Assembly (NCBI RefSeq): GCF_014650755.1
Contig: NZ_BMVO01000020.1
Location: forward strand, 56,706-120,705
DNA: 64,000 nt
Direction: 5' to 3'
Source: Streptomyces chryseus
GTDB lineage: Bacteria; Actinomycetota; Actinomycetes; Streptomycetales; Streptomycetaceae
Below the pieces are notes generated by a model, which saw only the letters and a list, made by a program, of their open reading frames with translations, was not told the DNA's origin and ran no database searches. Positions 8,966-17,465 of the stretch are shown in pieces. The position numbers were made by a program, and so were the translations under genes. Position 1 is the first letter of the stretch, and every line of letters begins with the position of its first letter.

Positions 8966-9727
8966 ATGGCCGACGCACCGTACAAGCTGATCCTGCTCCG
9001 CCACGGCGAGAGCGAGTGGAACGCGAAGAACCTGTTCACCGGATGGGTGGACGTCAACCTCACCGAGAAGGGCGAGAAGGAGGCGGTGCGCGGCGGTGAG
9101 CTGCTCGTCGAAGCCGGCCTGCTGCCCGACGTACTCCACACCTCGCTCCAGAAGCGCGCCATCCGCACCGCCCAGCTCTCGCTGGAGGCCGCGGACCGCC
9201 ACTGGATCCCCGTGCACCGCTCCTGGCGCCTGAACGAGCGCCACTACGGCGCCCTCCAGGGCAAGGACAAGGCGCAGACCCTGGCCGAGTTCGGCGAGGA
9301 GCAGTTCATGCTCTGGCGCCGCTCGTACGACACCCCGCCGCCGGTCCTCGAGGACGGCACGGAGTTCTCCCAGTCCGACGACCCGCGTTACGCGACGATC
9401 CCCAGCGAGCTGCGCCCCCGCACGGAGTGCCTCAAGGACGTCGTCGAGCGCATGCTCCCGTACTGGTACGACGGCATCGTCCCGGACCTGCTCGCGGGCC
9501 GCACCGTCCTGGTCGCCGCCCACGGCAACTCGCTGCGCGGCCTGGTGAAGCACCTCGACGGCATCTCCGACGAGGAGATCACCGGCCTGAACATCCCCAC
9601 CGGCATCCCGCTCTACTACGAGCTGGACGCGGACTTCCGCCCCCTCACCAAGGGCGGCACGTACCTCGACCCGGAGGCCGCGAAGGCCGCCATCGAGGCC
9701 GTGAAGAATCAGGGCAAGAAGAAGTAG
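8966..9727 (+). CDS. gpmA: 2,3-bisphosphoglycerate-dependent phosphoglycerate mutase
   Basis: This 253-residue glycolytic enzyme interconverts 3- and 2-phosphoglycerate. The phospho-histidine motif LLRHGESEWN (His13) is near the N-terminus. LNERHYGALQG and the second catalytic His in VAAHGNSLRG follow. Length and motifs are fully typical of dPGM. The C-terminus is a Lys tail (NQGKKK). A strong hairpin follows. Confidence 0.97.
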   Translation: MADAPYKLILLRHGESEWNAKNLFTGWVDVNLTEKGEKEAVRGGELLVEAGLLPDVLHTSLQKRAIRTAQLSLEAADRHWIPVHRSWRLNERHYGALQGKDKAQTLAEFGEEQFMLWRRSYDTPPPVLEDGTEFSQSDDPRYATIPSELRPRTECLKDVVERMLPYWYDGIVPDLLAGRTVLVAAHGNSLRGLVKHLDGISDEEITGLNIPTGIPLYYELDADFRPLTKGGTYLDPEAAKAAIEAVKNQGKKK

Positions 9728-9739
9728 CGCATTCGGTCA

Positions 9740-9776
9740 AGCCCCTGGCCCGCACTTGTGGTGCGGGCCAGGGGCT
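9740..9776 (+). terminator. gpmA terminator
   Basis: A 16-bp perfect stem (AGCCCCTGGCCCGCAC with its complement) has a TTGTG loop and a short T-run (CTTTCG) after it, starting 13 nt past the gpmA stop. Confidence 0.92.
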
Positions 9777-9903
9777 TTCGTCTGCTCCGGGCCGGCTCTG
9801 AGAAAGGTGGGAGGGCGGGGCAACCCTGACCCCGCCTCATGGGTCACACAGGCGTTACCTTTCGCCTGCTTCCCCTGGTCCGGAAAGGGCCCCACCCCCT
9901 GTG

Positions 9904-11946
9904 ATGATTCGTACCCGGCTGACAGCGCTGGCAGCGACAGCCACCCTCGCCGCCACCGGCGGCCTGATCACCGCCGCCCCGGCTTCCGCGGCCGTCACCT
10001 GCGCCTCTCCCGTCTGGAAGGCGCAGTTCTTCGGCAACTCCACCTTCAGCGGCACGCCGAAGCTGACCGCCTGCGACTCCGCCATCAGCGAGAACTACGG
10101 GACCGGCGACCCGGCCGGCGTCACGCTGCCCAAGGACGGCTTCTCCGTCCGCTGGTCCCTCACCCGGGACTTCGGCTCCGGCGGCCCCTTCCGGCTCTCC
10201 GCCGCCACGCAGGACGGCATGCGCGTCTACGTCGACGGCGAGCGGAAGGTCGACCTGTGGAAGAACGTCTCCACCACCGCCCGCAAGACCGTCGACCTGA
10301 CCCTCTCGGCCGGCAAGCACACGATCCGCGTGGACTACGTCGCCTGGACCGGCGTCGCCAACGCCGCCTTCACGTACGCCCCGCGCACCGAGTCCGCCGT
10401 CGACACGGTCAAGCCGCTCGCCCCGGCCGGCCTCACCGCCGCGTACAGCCGGGACACCACGAAGACCACCCTGCGCTGGGCCGCGAACAAGGAGATGGAC
10501 CTCGCCGGTTACCGCGTGTACCGCCGGCTGAGCACCACCTCGTGGGCGAAGGTCAGCGGCGCGTCGCCGCTCACCTCATCGTCCTTCGTGGACGCGACGC
10601 CCGCCACGGGCCAGACCTTCCTGTACGAGGTCCGCGCCGTCGACAAGGCGGGCCGCGAGTCCACCGGCAGCCCGGACGTGACGGCGACGACCGTCGACCG
10701 CACCGGGCCGGCCGCCCCCACCGCACTCACGGTCGCCACCGGCGACGGGTGGTGGGACACCCTGAACTGGCAGGGAGTCGCCGACACGGCGAAGTACGAG
10801 GTGTACGCCTCGTCCGCGGCTGCCGGACCGTTCGAGCTGCGCGGCACGACGACCACGACGTCGTACCGGACCAGCGGCGCCGTGAACACGAACACGTACT
10901 ACCGGGTCCGGGCCCTCGACGCAGCCGGCAACCCGGGGGCGTACGCGACGGTCACCAGCGACGGCGTCGACCGGATGCCACCGAAGTCCCCGACCGACGT
11001 CACCGCCGGCGCCCGTCCCGGCTACACCAACGTGCACTGGAGCCAGCCCGACGGTTTCTTCGAGGACTGGGACAACGGCGGGCACTACCGCGTGTACCGC
11101 TCGCCCGGCAAGACGTTCGACCCGACCGCGCGCACCCAGGTGACCTGCGTCGCGGAGGAGAGCGACGAGGCGGGCAACGGCGGCAACTGCTACGACGTGG
11201 ACATGCCCGCGAACACGTACGTGACGTACGCCGTCACGGCGGTGGACCCGTACGGCAACGAGTCGGCGTACTCCGCGCCGGTCGTCGTCCGCACCGGCGA
11301 CACCGTGGCGCCCGGCCCGGTCACCGGCGTGAAGGTCACCCCGCGCAACGACGGCATGCTGGTGAGCTGGGCCGCCTCGCCCGAGGACGACATCGACGAG
11401 TACGTGGTGTGGAAGGGCGTCCGGCAGGCCGACGGCACGGTCAAGTGGCTCGGCCCCGACACCTGCTCGGAGGGCACGAGCAACTGGCTCGCGATCCTCT
11501 GCGGCAACCTGCCGGACGGCGAGACGCACGTGTACGCGGTGATGGCCAAGGACCACTGGGGCAACACGCTGCACCCGAGCGACCCGAAGGTCACCGTGGT
11601 CGAGGCCACCGAGCTCGACGTCCGGCCGTCCGTGACCGTCACCCGGGACTGGAGCCTCGGCAGTCTGGGCCACAACCGGACGGCCACTCGTCCGTCCGTC
11701 GACTGGCAGTGCACCGACACGGCCCGCTGCGCCACGGTCACCGGCTACCGCGTGAGCCGGTGGAACCCGGCGACCAAGGCGTACGAGCCCCAGCACGACG
11801 GAATGCTCCCGGCGGATGACCGGGTGTGGGAGGACGCCACGGCGACGAGAGGGAACACGTACTTCTACACGCTGGAGGCGGTGCGCGCCGACGGCAGCGT
11901 CGCGGGCACCTACGTGTGGAACTGCGTCTTCCAGGACCGCGTCTAG
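9904..11946 (+). CDS. Secreted PA14-like / multi-fibronectin-III protein
   Basis: The 681-residue exported protein has a signal peptide ending APASAAV. Next is a PA14-like beta domain (WKAQFFGNSTFSG, FRLSAATQDGMRVYVDGE, residues about 35-155). At least four fibronectin type III-like repeats follow, recognisable by recurring AGYRVYRR, TFLYEVRAVDKAG, YYRVRALDAAGN and THVYAVMAKDHWGN segments. The PA14/FN3 combination is common in extracellular carbohydrate-binding proteins, but there is no catalytic domain. The stop is followed directly by an in-frame 9-bp tandem repeat (see findings). The ATG at 9904 is chosen for its signal peptide. No clear ribosome-binding site is seen. Confidence 0.85.
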   Translation: MIRTRLTALAATATLAATGGLITAAPASAAVTCASPVWKAQFFGNSTFSGTPKLTACDSAISENYGTGDPAGVTLPKDGFSVRWSLTRDFGSGGPFRLSAATQDGMRVYVDGERKVDLWKNVSTTARKTVDLTLSAGKHTIRVDYVAWTGVANAAFTYAPRTESAVDTVKPLAPAGLTAAYSRDTTKTTLRWAANKEMDLAGYRVYRRLSTTSWAKVSGASPLTSSSFVDATPATGQTFLYEVRAVDKAGRESTGSPDVTATTVDRTGPAAPTALTVATGDGWWDTLNWQGVADTAKYEVYASSAAAGPFELRGTTTTTSYRTSGAVNTNTYYRVRALDAAGNPGAYATVTSDGVDRMPPKSPTDVTAGARPGYTNVHWSQPDGFFEDWDNGGHYRVYRSPGKTFDPTARTQVTCVAEESDEAGNGGNCYDVDMPANTYVTYAVTAVDPYGNESAYSAPVVVRTGDTVAPGPVTGVKVTPRNDGMLVSWAASPEDDIDEYVVWKGVRQADGTVKWLGPDTCSEGTSNWLAILCGNLPDGETHVYAVMAKDHWGNTLHPSDPKVTVVEATELDVRPSVTVTRDWSLGSLGHNRTATRPSVDWQCTDTARCATVTGYRVSRWNPATKAYEPQHDGMLPADDRVWEDATATRGNTYFYTLEAVRADGSVAGTYVWNCVFQDRV

Positions 11947-11982
11947 CCCGTGGCTCCCGTGGCTCCCGTGGCTCCCGTGGCT
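11947..11982 (+). repeat. Four tandem copies of a 9-mer (CCCGTGGCT)
   Basis: Four perfect copies of CCCGTGGCT begin immediately after the TAG stop of the FN3 gene and stay in its reading frame (Pro-Val-Ala per unit). A degenerate fifth copy follows. Confidence 0.95.
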
Positions 11983-12092
11983 CCGGTGCTCCGTGGCTAC
12001 TGGCACGTCGACATGCCGCAGCGCCGCTCGCAGCACCTGCACCCGGTGACTACGCAGACGTAGACCGAGTCCCCGGGGCCGCCCGCGAGACC

Positions 12093-12130
12093 GGCAAGGG
12101 CCCCGTCCGTATCAGGACGGGGTCCTTGCC
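12093..12130. terminator. Hairpin between FN3 gene and Cys-rich gene
   Basis: A 16-bp stem with one G-T wobble (GGCAAGGGCCCCGTCC pairing with GGACGGGGTCCTTGCC) has a 6-nt loop. It lies between convergent genes and probably works both ways. Confidence 0.85.
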
Positions 12131-12190
12131 GTACCCGTCGCGCGCACCGCACGCACCGTCACATCGGACGCACCGCACGCACCCGCCGCA

Positions 12191-12343
12191 CTAGCCGCCG
12201 CACTGGCACGGAGCGCCCGACTGGCAGCCGCAGCCGCAGCCGGCGCCGCAGCCGCAGGCGCCCAGGACGGGCAGCGTCGGGCGGTGGCGGGCCGCCTCGG
12301 CGGGCGGGTCCTGCCGGGAGTCGGACGTGGGGGAATCGGCCAT
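12191..12343 (-). CDS. 50-residue Cys/Gly-rich protein, possibly metal-binding
   Basis: A very small protein whose first half is hydrophilic (MADSPTSDSRQDPPAEAA). Its last 23 residues hold seven cysteines in CxC/CxxxC spacing (ACGCGAGCGCGCQ, then PCQCGG). GAGGAGG lies at proper distance before the ATG at 12343, so it is very likely translated. The spacing resembles metallothionein-like or thioether-forming peptides. There is no signal peptide and no modification enzyme nearby. It lies between the FN3 gene and phoU. Confidence 0.75.
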   Translation of the reverse strand: MADSPTSDSRQDPPAEAARHRPTLPVLGACGCGAGCGCGCQSGAPCQCGG

Positions 12344-12447
12344 GGGGATCCTCCTCGAAGGGGCACGTGGCGTACTCCTGCTGCCCATTGGATGCCCACT
12401 CGTGCGGGCGCATCAACGGCGCACACGCGCAATCCCGGATTCCGGCC

Positions 12448-13137
12448 CTACTCGCCCGGCGCGGGCGGCGTCGCACCGGACGCCGCCTGGAGCTCGTCCG
12501 CGTGCTCACCCGTCACCAGGTACACCACGCGCTTCGCCACCGACACGGCGTGGTCGGCGAACCGCTCGTAGTACCGGCCGAGCAGCGTCACGTCGACCGC
12601 CGTCTCGATGCCGTGCTTCCAGCGGTCGTCCATCAGGTGCTGGAACAGCGTGCGGTGCAGCAGGTCCATCTCGTCGTCGTCGTGCTCCAGCTGGAGCGCG
12701 AGGTCCACGTCCTTCGTGGTGATGACCTCGGCGGCCTTGGCCATCAGGCGCTGCGCGAGCTGCCCCATCTCCAGCATGGTGGCGTGCAGGTCGTGCGGCA
12801 CGGCGGAGGCCGGGAAGCGCAGCCGGGCGAGCTTCGCCACGTGCTGCGCGAGGTCGCCCGAGCGCTCCAGGTCGGCACTCATCCGCAGGGAGGTGACGAC
12901 GATCCGCAGATCCGTCGCCACCGGCTGCTGGCGGGCCAGCAGGGCTATGGCCCGGGCCTCCAGGTCGTGCTGGAGATCGTCTACCTTCTGGTCGGCGGCG
13001 ATCACGCTCTCGGCGAGCTTGAGGTCCGCGTCGAGCATGGCCGTGGTGGCCCGCCCGATGGCGGACCCGACCAGCCGGGCCATCTCGACCAGGGCTTCAC
13101 CGATCGAGTCAAGTTCCTCGTGGTACGCGTCGCGCAT
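12448..13137 (-). CDS. phoU: Phosphate signalling protein PhoU
   Basis: This 229-residue all-helical protein consists of two PhoU three-helix repeats (MRDAYHEELDSIGEALVEM... and again from about residue 115), with the metal-binding signature acidic helices (ERSGDLAQHVAKLAR and YYERFADHAVSVAKRV). PhoU negatively modulates PhoR/Pst signalling. The gene is divergent from phoR and its promoter region contains a three-unit PHO box, so it is expected to be PhoP-activated under phosphate starvation. The ATG at 13137 is preceded by GAGAGGGA. Confidence 0.95.
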   Translation of the reverse strand: MRDAYHEELDSIGEALVEMARLVGSAIGRATTAMLDADLKLAESVIAADQKVDDLQHDLEARAIALLARQQPVATDLRIVVTSLRMSADLERSGDLAQHVAKLARLRFPASAVPHDLHATMLEMGQLAQRLMAKAAEVITTKDVDLALQLEHDDDEMDLLHRTLFQHLMDDRWKHGIETAVDVTLLGRYYERFADHAVSVAKRVVYLVTGEHADELQAASGATPPAPGE

Positions 13138-13218
13138 GAAAGTCCCTCTCTTGTCCTTCTGAGGCCTCTGGAACCCCACGCTCCCACGTTCTGTCCGTTA
13201 CGCGTCCGATTCCGGCAC

Positions 13219-13251
13219 CCCAAGTGAACCAACCCCATCCCCTCGGTGAAC
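13219..13251 (-). promoter_or_regulatory. PHO box: three contiguous 11-nt PhoP direct repeat units
   Basis: Read on the minus strand toward phoU, this stretch is GTTCACCGAGG, GGATGGGGTTG and GTTCACTTGGG in immediate succession. The outer two units match the Streptomyces PhoP 11-nt direct-repeat consensus (GTTCACC-like) and the middle one is degenerate. It lies 82 nt upstream of the phoU start in the phoU-phoR intergenic region. Confidence 0.85.
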
Positions 13252-13312
13252 TCTGAGCGACGAGTGTTCGAGGTGCCACCCATTCGGCTGGGGCACTGTG
13301 GTCGCCCCCGCT

Positions 13313-13318
13313 TAACCT
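13313..13318 (+). promoter_or_regulatory. phoR -10 hexamer, leaderless start
   Basis: TAACCT lies 6 nt before the phoR ATG with no ribosome-binding site, so transcription probably starts at the A of the start codon. Confidence 0.6.
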
Positions 13319-13324
13319 GAGTGC

Positions 13325-14572
13325 ATGGACGTGAACGCGGCAGTCGCCGCAGCAGCAGCGATCGCCGGTCTGCTGACCGGTGTCATCGCCGTGCTGACGT
13401 TCCGCTGGAGCGAGCGCGAGCAGGCCAGGCCCACCCGGTCCTCCATGCGGCCCGACGTCAACGCGGTGCTGCCGCCGGGCGTCGACACCGTGCTGTCCGT
13501 GCTCCGCTCCTCCGCCGTCGTACTGGACGAGAGCGACAGCGTCGTCAAGGCCAGCTCGGCGGCGTACGCCCTCGGGCTGGTCCGGGGCGGCAAGCTGGCC
13601 GTCGAACCCATGCTCCACATGGCCCGGGACACCCGCCGCGACGGTGAGATACGCCAGGTCGAGCTCGACCTCCCGCGTCGCGGCACCGGGCGCGGCGAGG
13701 CCCTCGCGGTCTCCGCCCGCGTCGCCCCGCTGGGCTCGCGCCTGGTCCTGCTCCTGGTGGAGGACCTCACCGAGGCCCGCCGCATCGAAGCGGTCCGGCG
13801 CGACTTCGTCGCGAATGTCAGCCATGAACTCAAGACTCCTACCGGTGCGCTCTCCCTGCTCTCCGAAGCGGTCATGGACGCCTCGGACGACCCCGAGGCG
13901 GTCACCCGTTTCGCGGGCCGCATGCAGATAGAGGCGACCCGCCTCACCAATCTGGTGCAGGAGCTCATCGATCTCTCCCGCGTCCAGAACGACGACCCGC
14001 TGGAGGACGCCGAACCGGTCCGCGTCGACGAACTGGTCGCCGAGGCCATGGACCGCAGCCGCCACGCCGTGTCCACCAAGAACATCACCATGGCCGCGGG
14101 CGGCACCGACGGCCTGTACGTCTGGGGCAACCGGGGGCAGCTCGCCGCCGCCCTGGGCAACCTCGTCGAGAACGCCGTCAACTACAGCCCGGCCCGCACC
14201 CGTGTGGGGATAGCCGGCCGTCGGATCTCCGCCCCCGGCGGGGACCTGGTCGAGATAGCCGTCACCGACCAGGGGATCGGCATTTCCGAGAAGGACCGCG
14301 AGCGGATCTTCGAACGCTTCTACCGCGTGGACCCGGCCCGCTCCCGGGCCACCGGTGGCACGGGCCTCGGCCTGGCCATCGTCAAGCACGTGGCCGCCTC
14401 GCACGGCGGGGAAGTCACGGTGTGGAGCTCCGAAGGACAGGGCTCCACGTTCACCCTGCGGCTGCCCGAGGCGGCCGCGTCACGCGACCGGTCCCCGGTC
14501 GCCGCCCCGGACGACGACGTCGACGACTCCGCAGACGACGCAGTCGGTCCGTACGAGACCACTGATCGCTAA
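13325..14572 (+). CDS. phoR: Phosphate-sensing histidine kinase PhoR (SenX3-like)
   Basis: The 415-residue kinase has one N-terminal membrane helix (residues about 8-27) and a PAS-like region. The dimerisation helix carries His167 in NVSHELKTP. The ATPase domain has the N-box NLVENAVNYS, DQGIGI, FYRVDPARSRATGGTGLGL and a G2 region. The acidic C-terminal tail (DDDVDDSADDA) is probably disordered. It phosphorylates PhoP encoded 26 nt downstream. One membrane helix and no periplasmic domain fits the SenX3/PhoR branch, which senses through PhoU/Pst. Confidence 0.96.
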   Translation: MDVNAAVAAAAAIAGLLTGVIAVLTFRWSEREQARPTRSSMRPDVNAVLPPGVDTVLSVLRSSAVVLDESDSVVKASSAAYALGLVRGGKLAVEPMLHMARDTRRDGEIRQVELDLPRRGTGRGEALAVSARVAPLGSRLVLLLVEDLTEARRIEAVRRDFVANVSHELKTPTGALSLLSEAVMDASDDPEAVTRFAGRMQIEATRLTNLVQELIDLSRVQNDDPLEDAEPVRVDELVAEAMDRSRHAVSTKNITMAAGGTDGLYVWGNRGQLAAALGNLVENAVNYSPARTRVGIAGRRISAPGGDLVEIAVTDQGIGISEKDRERIFERFYRVDPARSRATGGTGLGLAIVKHVAASHGGEVTVWSSEGQGSTFTLRLPEAAASRDRSPVAAPDDDVDDSADDAVGPYETTDR

Positions 14573-14598
14573 CCCATTTCCCACCCGGAGGTCCTTCC

Positions 14599-15279
14599 GT
14601 GACCCGAGTGCTCGTCGTCGAGGATGAGGAATCCTTCAGCGACGCCCTGTCCTACATGCTGCGCAAGGAGGGCTTCGAGGTCGCCATCGCGGCCACCGGC
14701 CCCGACGGGCTCGACGAGTTCGAGCGCAACGGCGCCGACCTCGTCCTGCTGGACCTCATGCTCCCCGGCCTGCCCGGCACCGAGGTCTGCCGTCAGCTGC
14801 GCAGCCATTCCAACGTTCCGGTCATCATGGTGACCGCCAAGGACAGTGAGATCGACAAGGTCGTCGGTCTGGAGATAGGAGCCGACGACTACGTCACGAA
14901 GCCCTTCTCCTCGCGCGAGCTGGTCGCCCGTATCCGCGCGGTCCTGCGCCGCCGAGGGGAGCCGGAAGAGGTCACTCCGGCGGCTCTGGAGGCCGGTCCG
15001 GTACGGATGGACGTCGACCGCCACGTGGTGACGGTCGGCGGCGGCAAGGTCGACCTCCCGCTGAAGGAGTTCGACCTCCTGGAGATGCTGCTGCGCAACG
15101 CGGGCCGCGTCCTCACCCGCATGCAGTTGATCGACCGGGTCTGGGGCGCGGACTACGTGGGCGACACGAAAACGCTCGACGTTCACGTCAAGCGCCTGCG
15201 CGCCAAGATCGAACCGGACCCGGGCGCGCCGAGATACCTGGTCACGGTGCGAGGACTCGGCTACAAGTTCGAGCCGTAG
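14599..15279 (+). CDS. phoP: OmpR-family response regulator PhoP
   Basis: The 226-residue regulator has a receiver domain (phospho-acceptor Asp52 in LLDLMLPG, switch Lys in DDYVTKPFS) and a C-terminal winged helix (LTRMQLIDRVWGADYVGDTKTLDVHVKRLRAKIE). It binds the 11-nt direct repeats of PHO boxes, including the one upstream of phoU. GGAGG precedes the ATG and the gene is in an operon with phoR. It ends at a 20-bp hairpin. Confidence 0.97.
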   Translation: MTRVLVVEDEESFSDALSYMLRKEGFEVAIAATGPDGLDEFERNGADLVLLDLMLPGLPGTEVCRQLRSHSNVPVIMVTAKDSEIDKVVGLEIGADDYVTKPFSSRELVARIRAVLRRRGEPEEVTPAALEAGPVRMDVDRHVVTVGGGKVDLPLKEFDLLEMLLRNAGRVLTRMQLIDRVWGADYVGDTKTLDVHVKRLRAKIEPDPGAPRYLVTVRGLGYKFEP

Positions 15280-15332
15280 ACAGCAGCGGCCGGGCGCGGC
15301 AGCGGCCGTGACCCGACAGCGGCGTGACACGA

Positions 15333-15376
15333 CATGGGGAGGCCCCGCCGGTCCGTACCGGCGGGGCCTCCCCATG
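15333..15376. terminator. 20-bp hairpin terminating phoP and the convergent lipoprotein gene
   Basis: A perfect 20-bp stem starting CATGGGGAGGCCCCGCC with a 4-nt loop lies between convergent genes. It is one of the strongest hairpins in the window. Confidence 0.93.
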
Positions 15377-15393
15377 TGCGCGTCGTACGGGCG

Positions 15394-16077
15394 TCAGTGG
15401 TCCGCGCCGTGGTCCCCGGCGTCGTCCGAGTCCCCGCCCTCCGGGGCATCCGCCGACTGGCTCGTCGACGCCGTGGCGCCCGCCTCGCCGGTCGCCGAAC
15501 CCGTCGGGGAGCCCGAGGGGGTGGTGGTCGCCGAGCCGGACGGCGTCTGGGCCGGCTTCGGGAGCTCGGTCGGGCCGACGTCCTTGAAGTAGTGCGTGGC
15601 GGGGACGACGAACGCCCGCAGCTCCACGGTGCCGGTCTTGCTCAGCTCGAAGCGGACGGGCTGCGCGTCGCCGTCCTTGGCCGCCTCGCGGCCGTTCTCG
15701 ATCACGGCGGAGGCGTTGCCCTCGCCGCCGAGCTGGAGCGAGCCGCCGGCCGGAACGGTCAGCGGCCCGGAGCCCTTGGCCGGCTTGAGCTTCACCTTGG
15801 CGCTGGTGCCGGGCAGCGTGACCGCTTCGAGCGTCTCCGCCTTGCTGCCGTTGTTGAAGACCATGCCGGTGACGACCGCCGGGCCTTCGGCGTCGAGCTT
15901 CGGCTGGGTGACGATCGTCGCGTTCTGGATCTTGACGTCGTCGACGGTGGTCGCGGCGTTGTCCGGCCTGACCCCCAGCGTCTGCGCGTCGTTGCCCGCC
16001 CCGCAGGCGGCAAGCGAAGCGATCGAGAACACGATGGCGGTGGCGGCGAGGGCACCGCGTCGAAGGCTGCGGCTCAC
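15394..16077 (-). CDS. Lipoprotein with a beta-sandwich-like domain
   Basis: The 227-residue product has a lipobox (signal peptide then SIASLAAC, Cys near residue 24). A domain of about 130 residues follows (VDDVKIQNATIVTQPK, VVTGMVFNNGSKAETLEAVTLPGT). The Ser/Thr/Pro/Gly-rich C-terminal tail (TPSGSATTTPSGSPTGSATG) ends with an acidic/His patch. The fold pattern resembles PCuAC/DUF461-type copper or cell-surface lipoproteins. The equivalent gene is usually found beside phoRP in streptomycetes. The GTG at 16077 has AGGAG 11 nt upstream. Confidence 0.8.
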   Translation of the reverse strand: MSRSLRRGALAATAIVFSIASLAACGAGNDAQTLGVRPDNAATTVDDVKIQNATIVTQPKLDAEGPAVVTGMVFNNGSKAETLEAVTLPGTSAKVKLKPAKGSGPLTVPAGGSLQLGGEGNASAVIENGREAAKDGDAQPVRFELSKTGTVELRAFVVPATHYFKDVGPTELPKPAQTPSGSATTTPSGSPTGSATGEAGATASTSQSADAPEGGDSDDAGDHGADH

Positions 16078-16653
16078 GGGGGAGGCATCTCCTGTTAGAC
16101 GGGTTCGAGCGGCGTACAGCCGCCCCAAGGGTGTGTCAGCGCGCTCAGGTTACCGAGCCGTCGTCCGCCCCTCGCACCCGACCCGCCCCACCCCGCCCGC
16201 CCATACCGGCCTCGGGAGGCGCGGCGGCCTGTTCCGTACGCCGTTCACATATCCCGGACAGGTCGTCCGGGAGTCGCCGGGGCGGATTATCCGTAAGGAA
16301 TGCGGGTGGCCCGGGGAAGGCCCGGGAAATTGATCACGGGCGTACTTGATCAATTCCTGATTCCGGCGAACGGGTGACCGATCGGCGAACGGAGTACGCC
16401 ACATGCGCCGCTCGGAACCCGGCAAATCGGGACGTTCGGCGTCTTCGGCGGGGTCTGCGATGGGTGTAACGTACGCGTTTCTCTGTGCCCGTACAGCCGC
16501 TCCGACCTGCGAATACCCGCTTCCGGAAGCCCGGCGCAGCACGTTCCTGTTGCTGTTGTCAAGCCCCGAGATATGCCCTGACCTGCGGAAACGCCATTCA
16601 GAAGAAGCCGTATCCGTGTTACTCTGGATAGCCACGGAAGGGGTACCTGTCAC
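16078..16653. other. 576-nt gene-free region upstream of carD
   Basis: No frame here shows convincing coding character. It holds two TTGATCA-type palindromes (16330-16337 and 16346-16353, one turn and a half apart) and a GGAAG-N19-GTT match at 16525-16551 loosely resembling a SigR promoter. TACTCT at 16620-16625 is a plausible carD -10. GGAAGGGG at about 16636 is the carD ribosome-binding site. Confidence 0.45.
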
Positions 16654-17136
16654 ATGACGTTCAAGGTTGGCGACACCGTGGTCTATCCCCATCACGGGGC
16701 CGCGCTGATCGAGGCTATCGAAACTCGCCAGATCAAAGGCGTGGACAAGACCTACTTGGTGCTCAAGGTCGCCCAGGGTGACTTGACTGTTCGTGTGCCT
16801 GCGGACAATGCGGAGTTCGTCGGTGTACGCGATGTAGTCGGTCAGGAAGGGCTGGACCGGGTCTTCGAGGTGCTGCGCGCACCGTACGCCGAAGAGCCGA
16901 CGAACTGGTCCCGGCGCTACAAGGCAAATCTCGAGAAGCTCGCCTCCGGTGATGTCATCAAGGTCGCCGAGGTAGTGCGCGACCTGTGGCGCCGTGAGCG
17001 TGAGCGCGGTCTCTCCGCAGGTGAGAAGCGCATGCTCGCGAAGGCGCGTCAGATCCTGGTGAGCGAGCTGGCGCTCGCGGAGAACACCAATGAAGACAAG
17101 GCCGAGGCTCTGCTCGACGAGGTCCTCGCGTCCTGA
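16654..17136 (+). CDS. carD: CarD-family RNA polymerase-binding regulator
   Basis: The 160-residue protein has an N-terminal RNAP-interaction Tudor-like domain (MTFKVGDTVVYPHHGAALIEAIE ... YLVLKVAQGDLTVRVPADN) and a C-terminal helical DNA-binding domain (NWSRRYKANLEKLASGDVIKVAEVVRDLWRR). Mycobacterial CarD stabilises the open complex at rRNA and housekeeping promoters. Length and sequence match the essential actinobacterial type. It is upstream of ispD, as in other Streptomyces and Mycobacterium genomes. Confidence 0.95.
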   Translation: MTFKVGDTVVYPHHGAALIEAIETRQIKGVDKTYLVLKVAQGDLTVRVPADNAEFVGVRDVVGQEGLDRVFEVLRAPYAEEPTNWSRRYKANLEKLASGDVIKVAEVVRDLWRRERERGLSAGEKRMLAKARQILVSELALAENTNEDKAEALLDEVLAS

Positions 17137-17465
17137 CTCCGGGTCCCAGGGACTCCTTCCCTGATACCCAGTAACGATGCCGCGGTGTCCGCCGACAAAG
17201 GCTTTCCAGCCCTTGTTGCCGGGCGCTGCGGCATGTCGCGTTCGCTTCGCCCGCGTTTCCCGTTCGCGTGCTCAGCGTGCCCCTGATCCCCTGTGACCCT
17301 GGTGCCTGACGTGCCGGGCCCGGGCAGCCGGCTCGACCGGTCGTCACGGAAGGGGCCGGTCAAGGCGTCGCGCCCAGCACGCTGTGGCCATACCCACCGA
17401 GGCCGCGGACACAAACCTGGCGAAGCCAAACCCGTTCCCGAAGCTTGTCGGCCCCGGAGCTACCG
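17137..17465. other. 329-nt carD-ispD intergenic region
   Basis: I find no gene here. A weak GGGA/TCCC hairpin follows the carD stop, and GGAG at about 17455 is the ispD ribosome-binding site. The rest shows nothing distinctive. Confidence 0.4.

Noticed and set aside
15308..15592. Small plus-strand frames around the phoP terminator
   Set aside because: They cross the 20-bp hairpin and run antisense to the lipoprotein gene.
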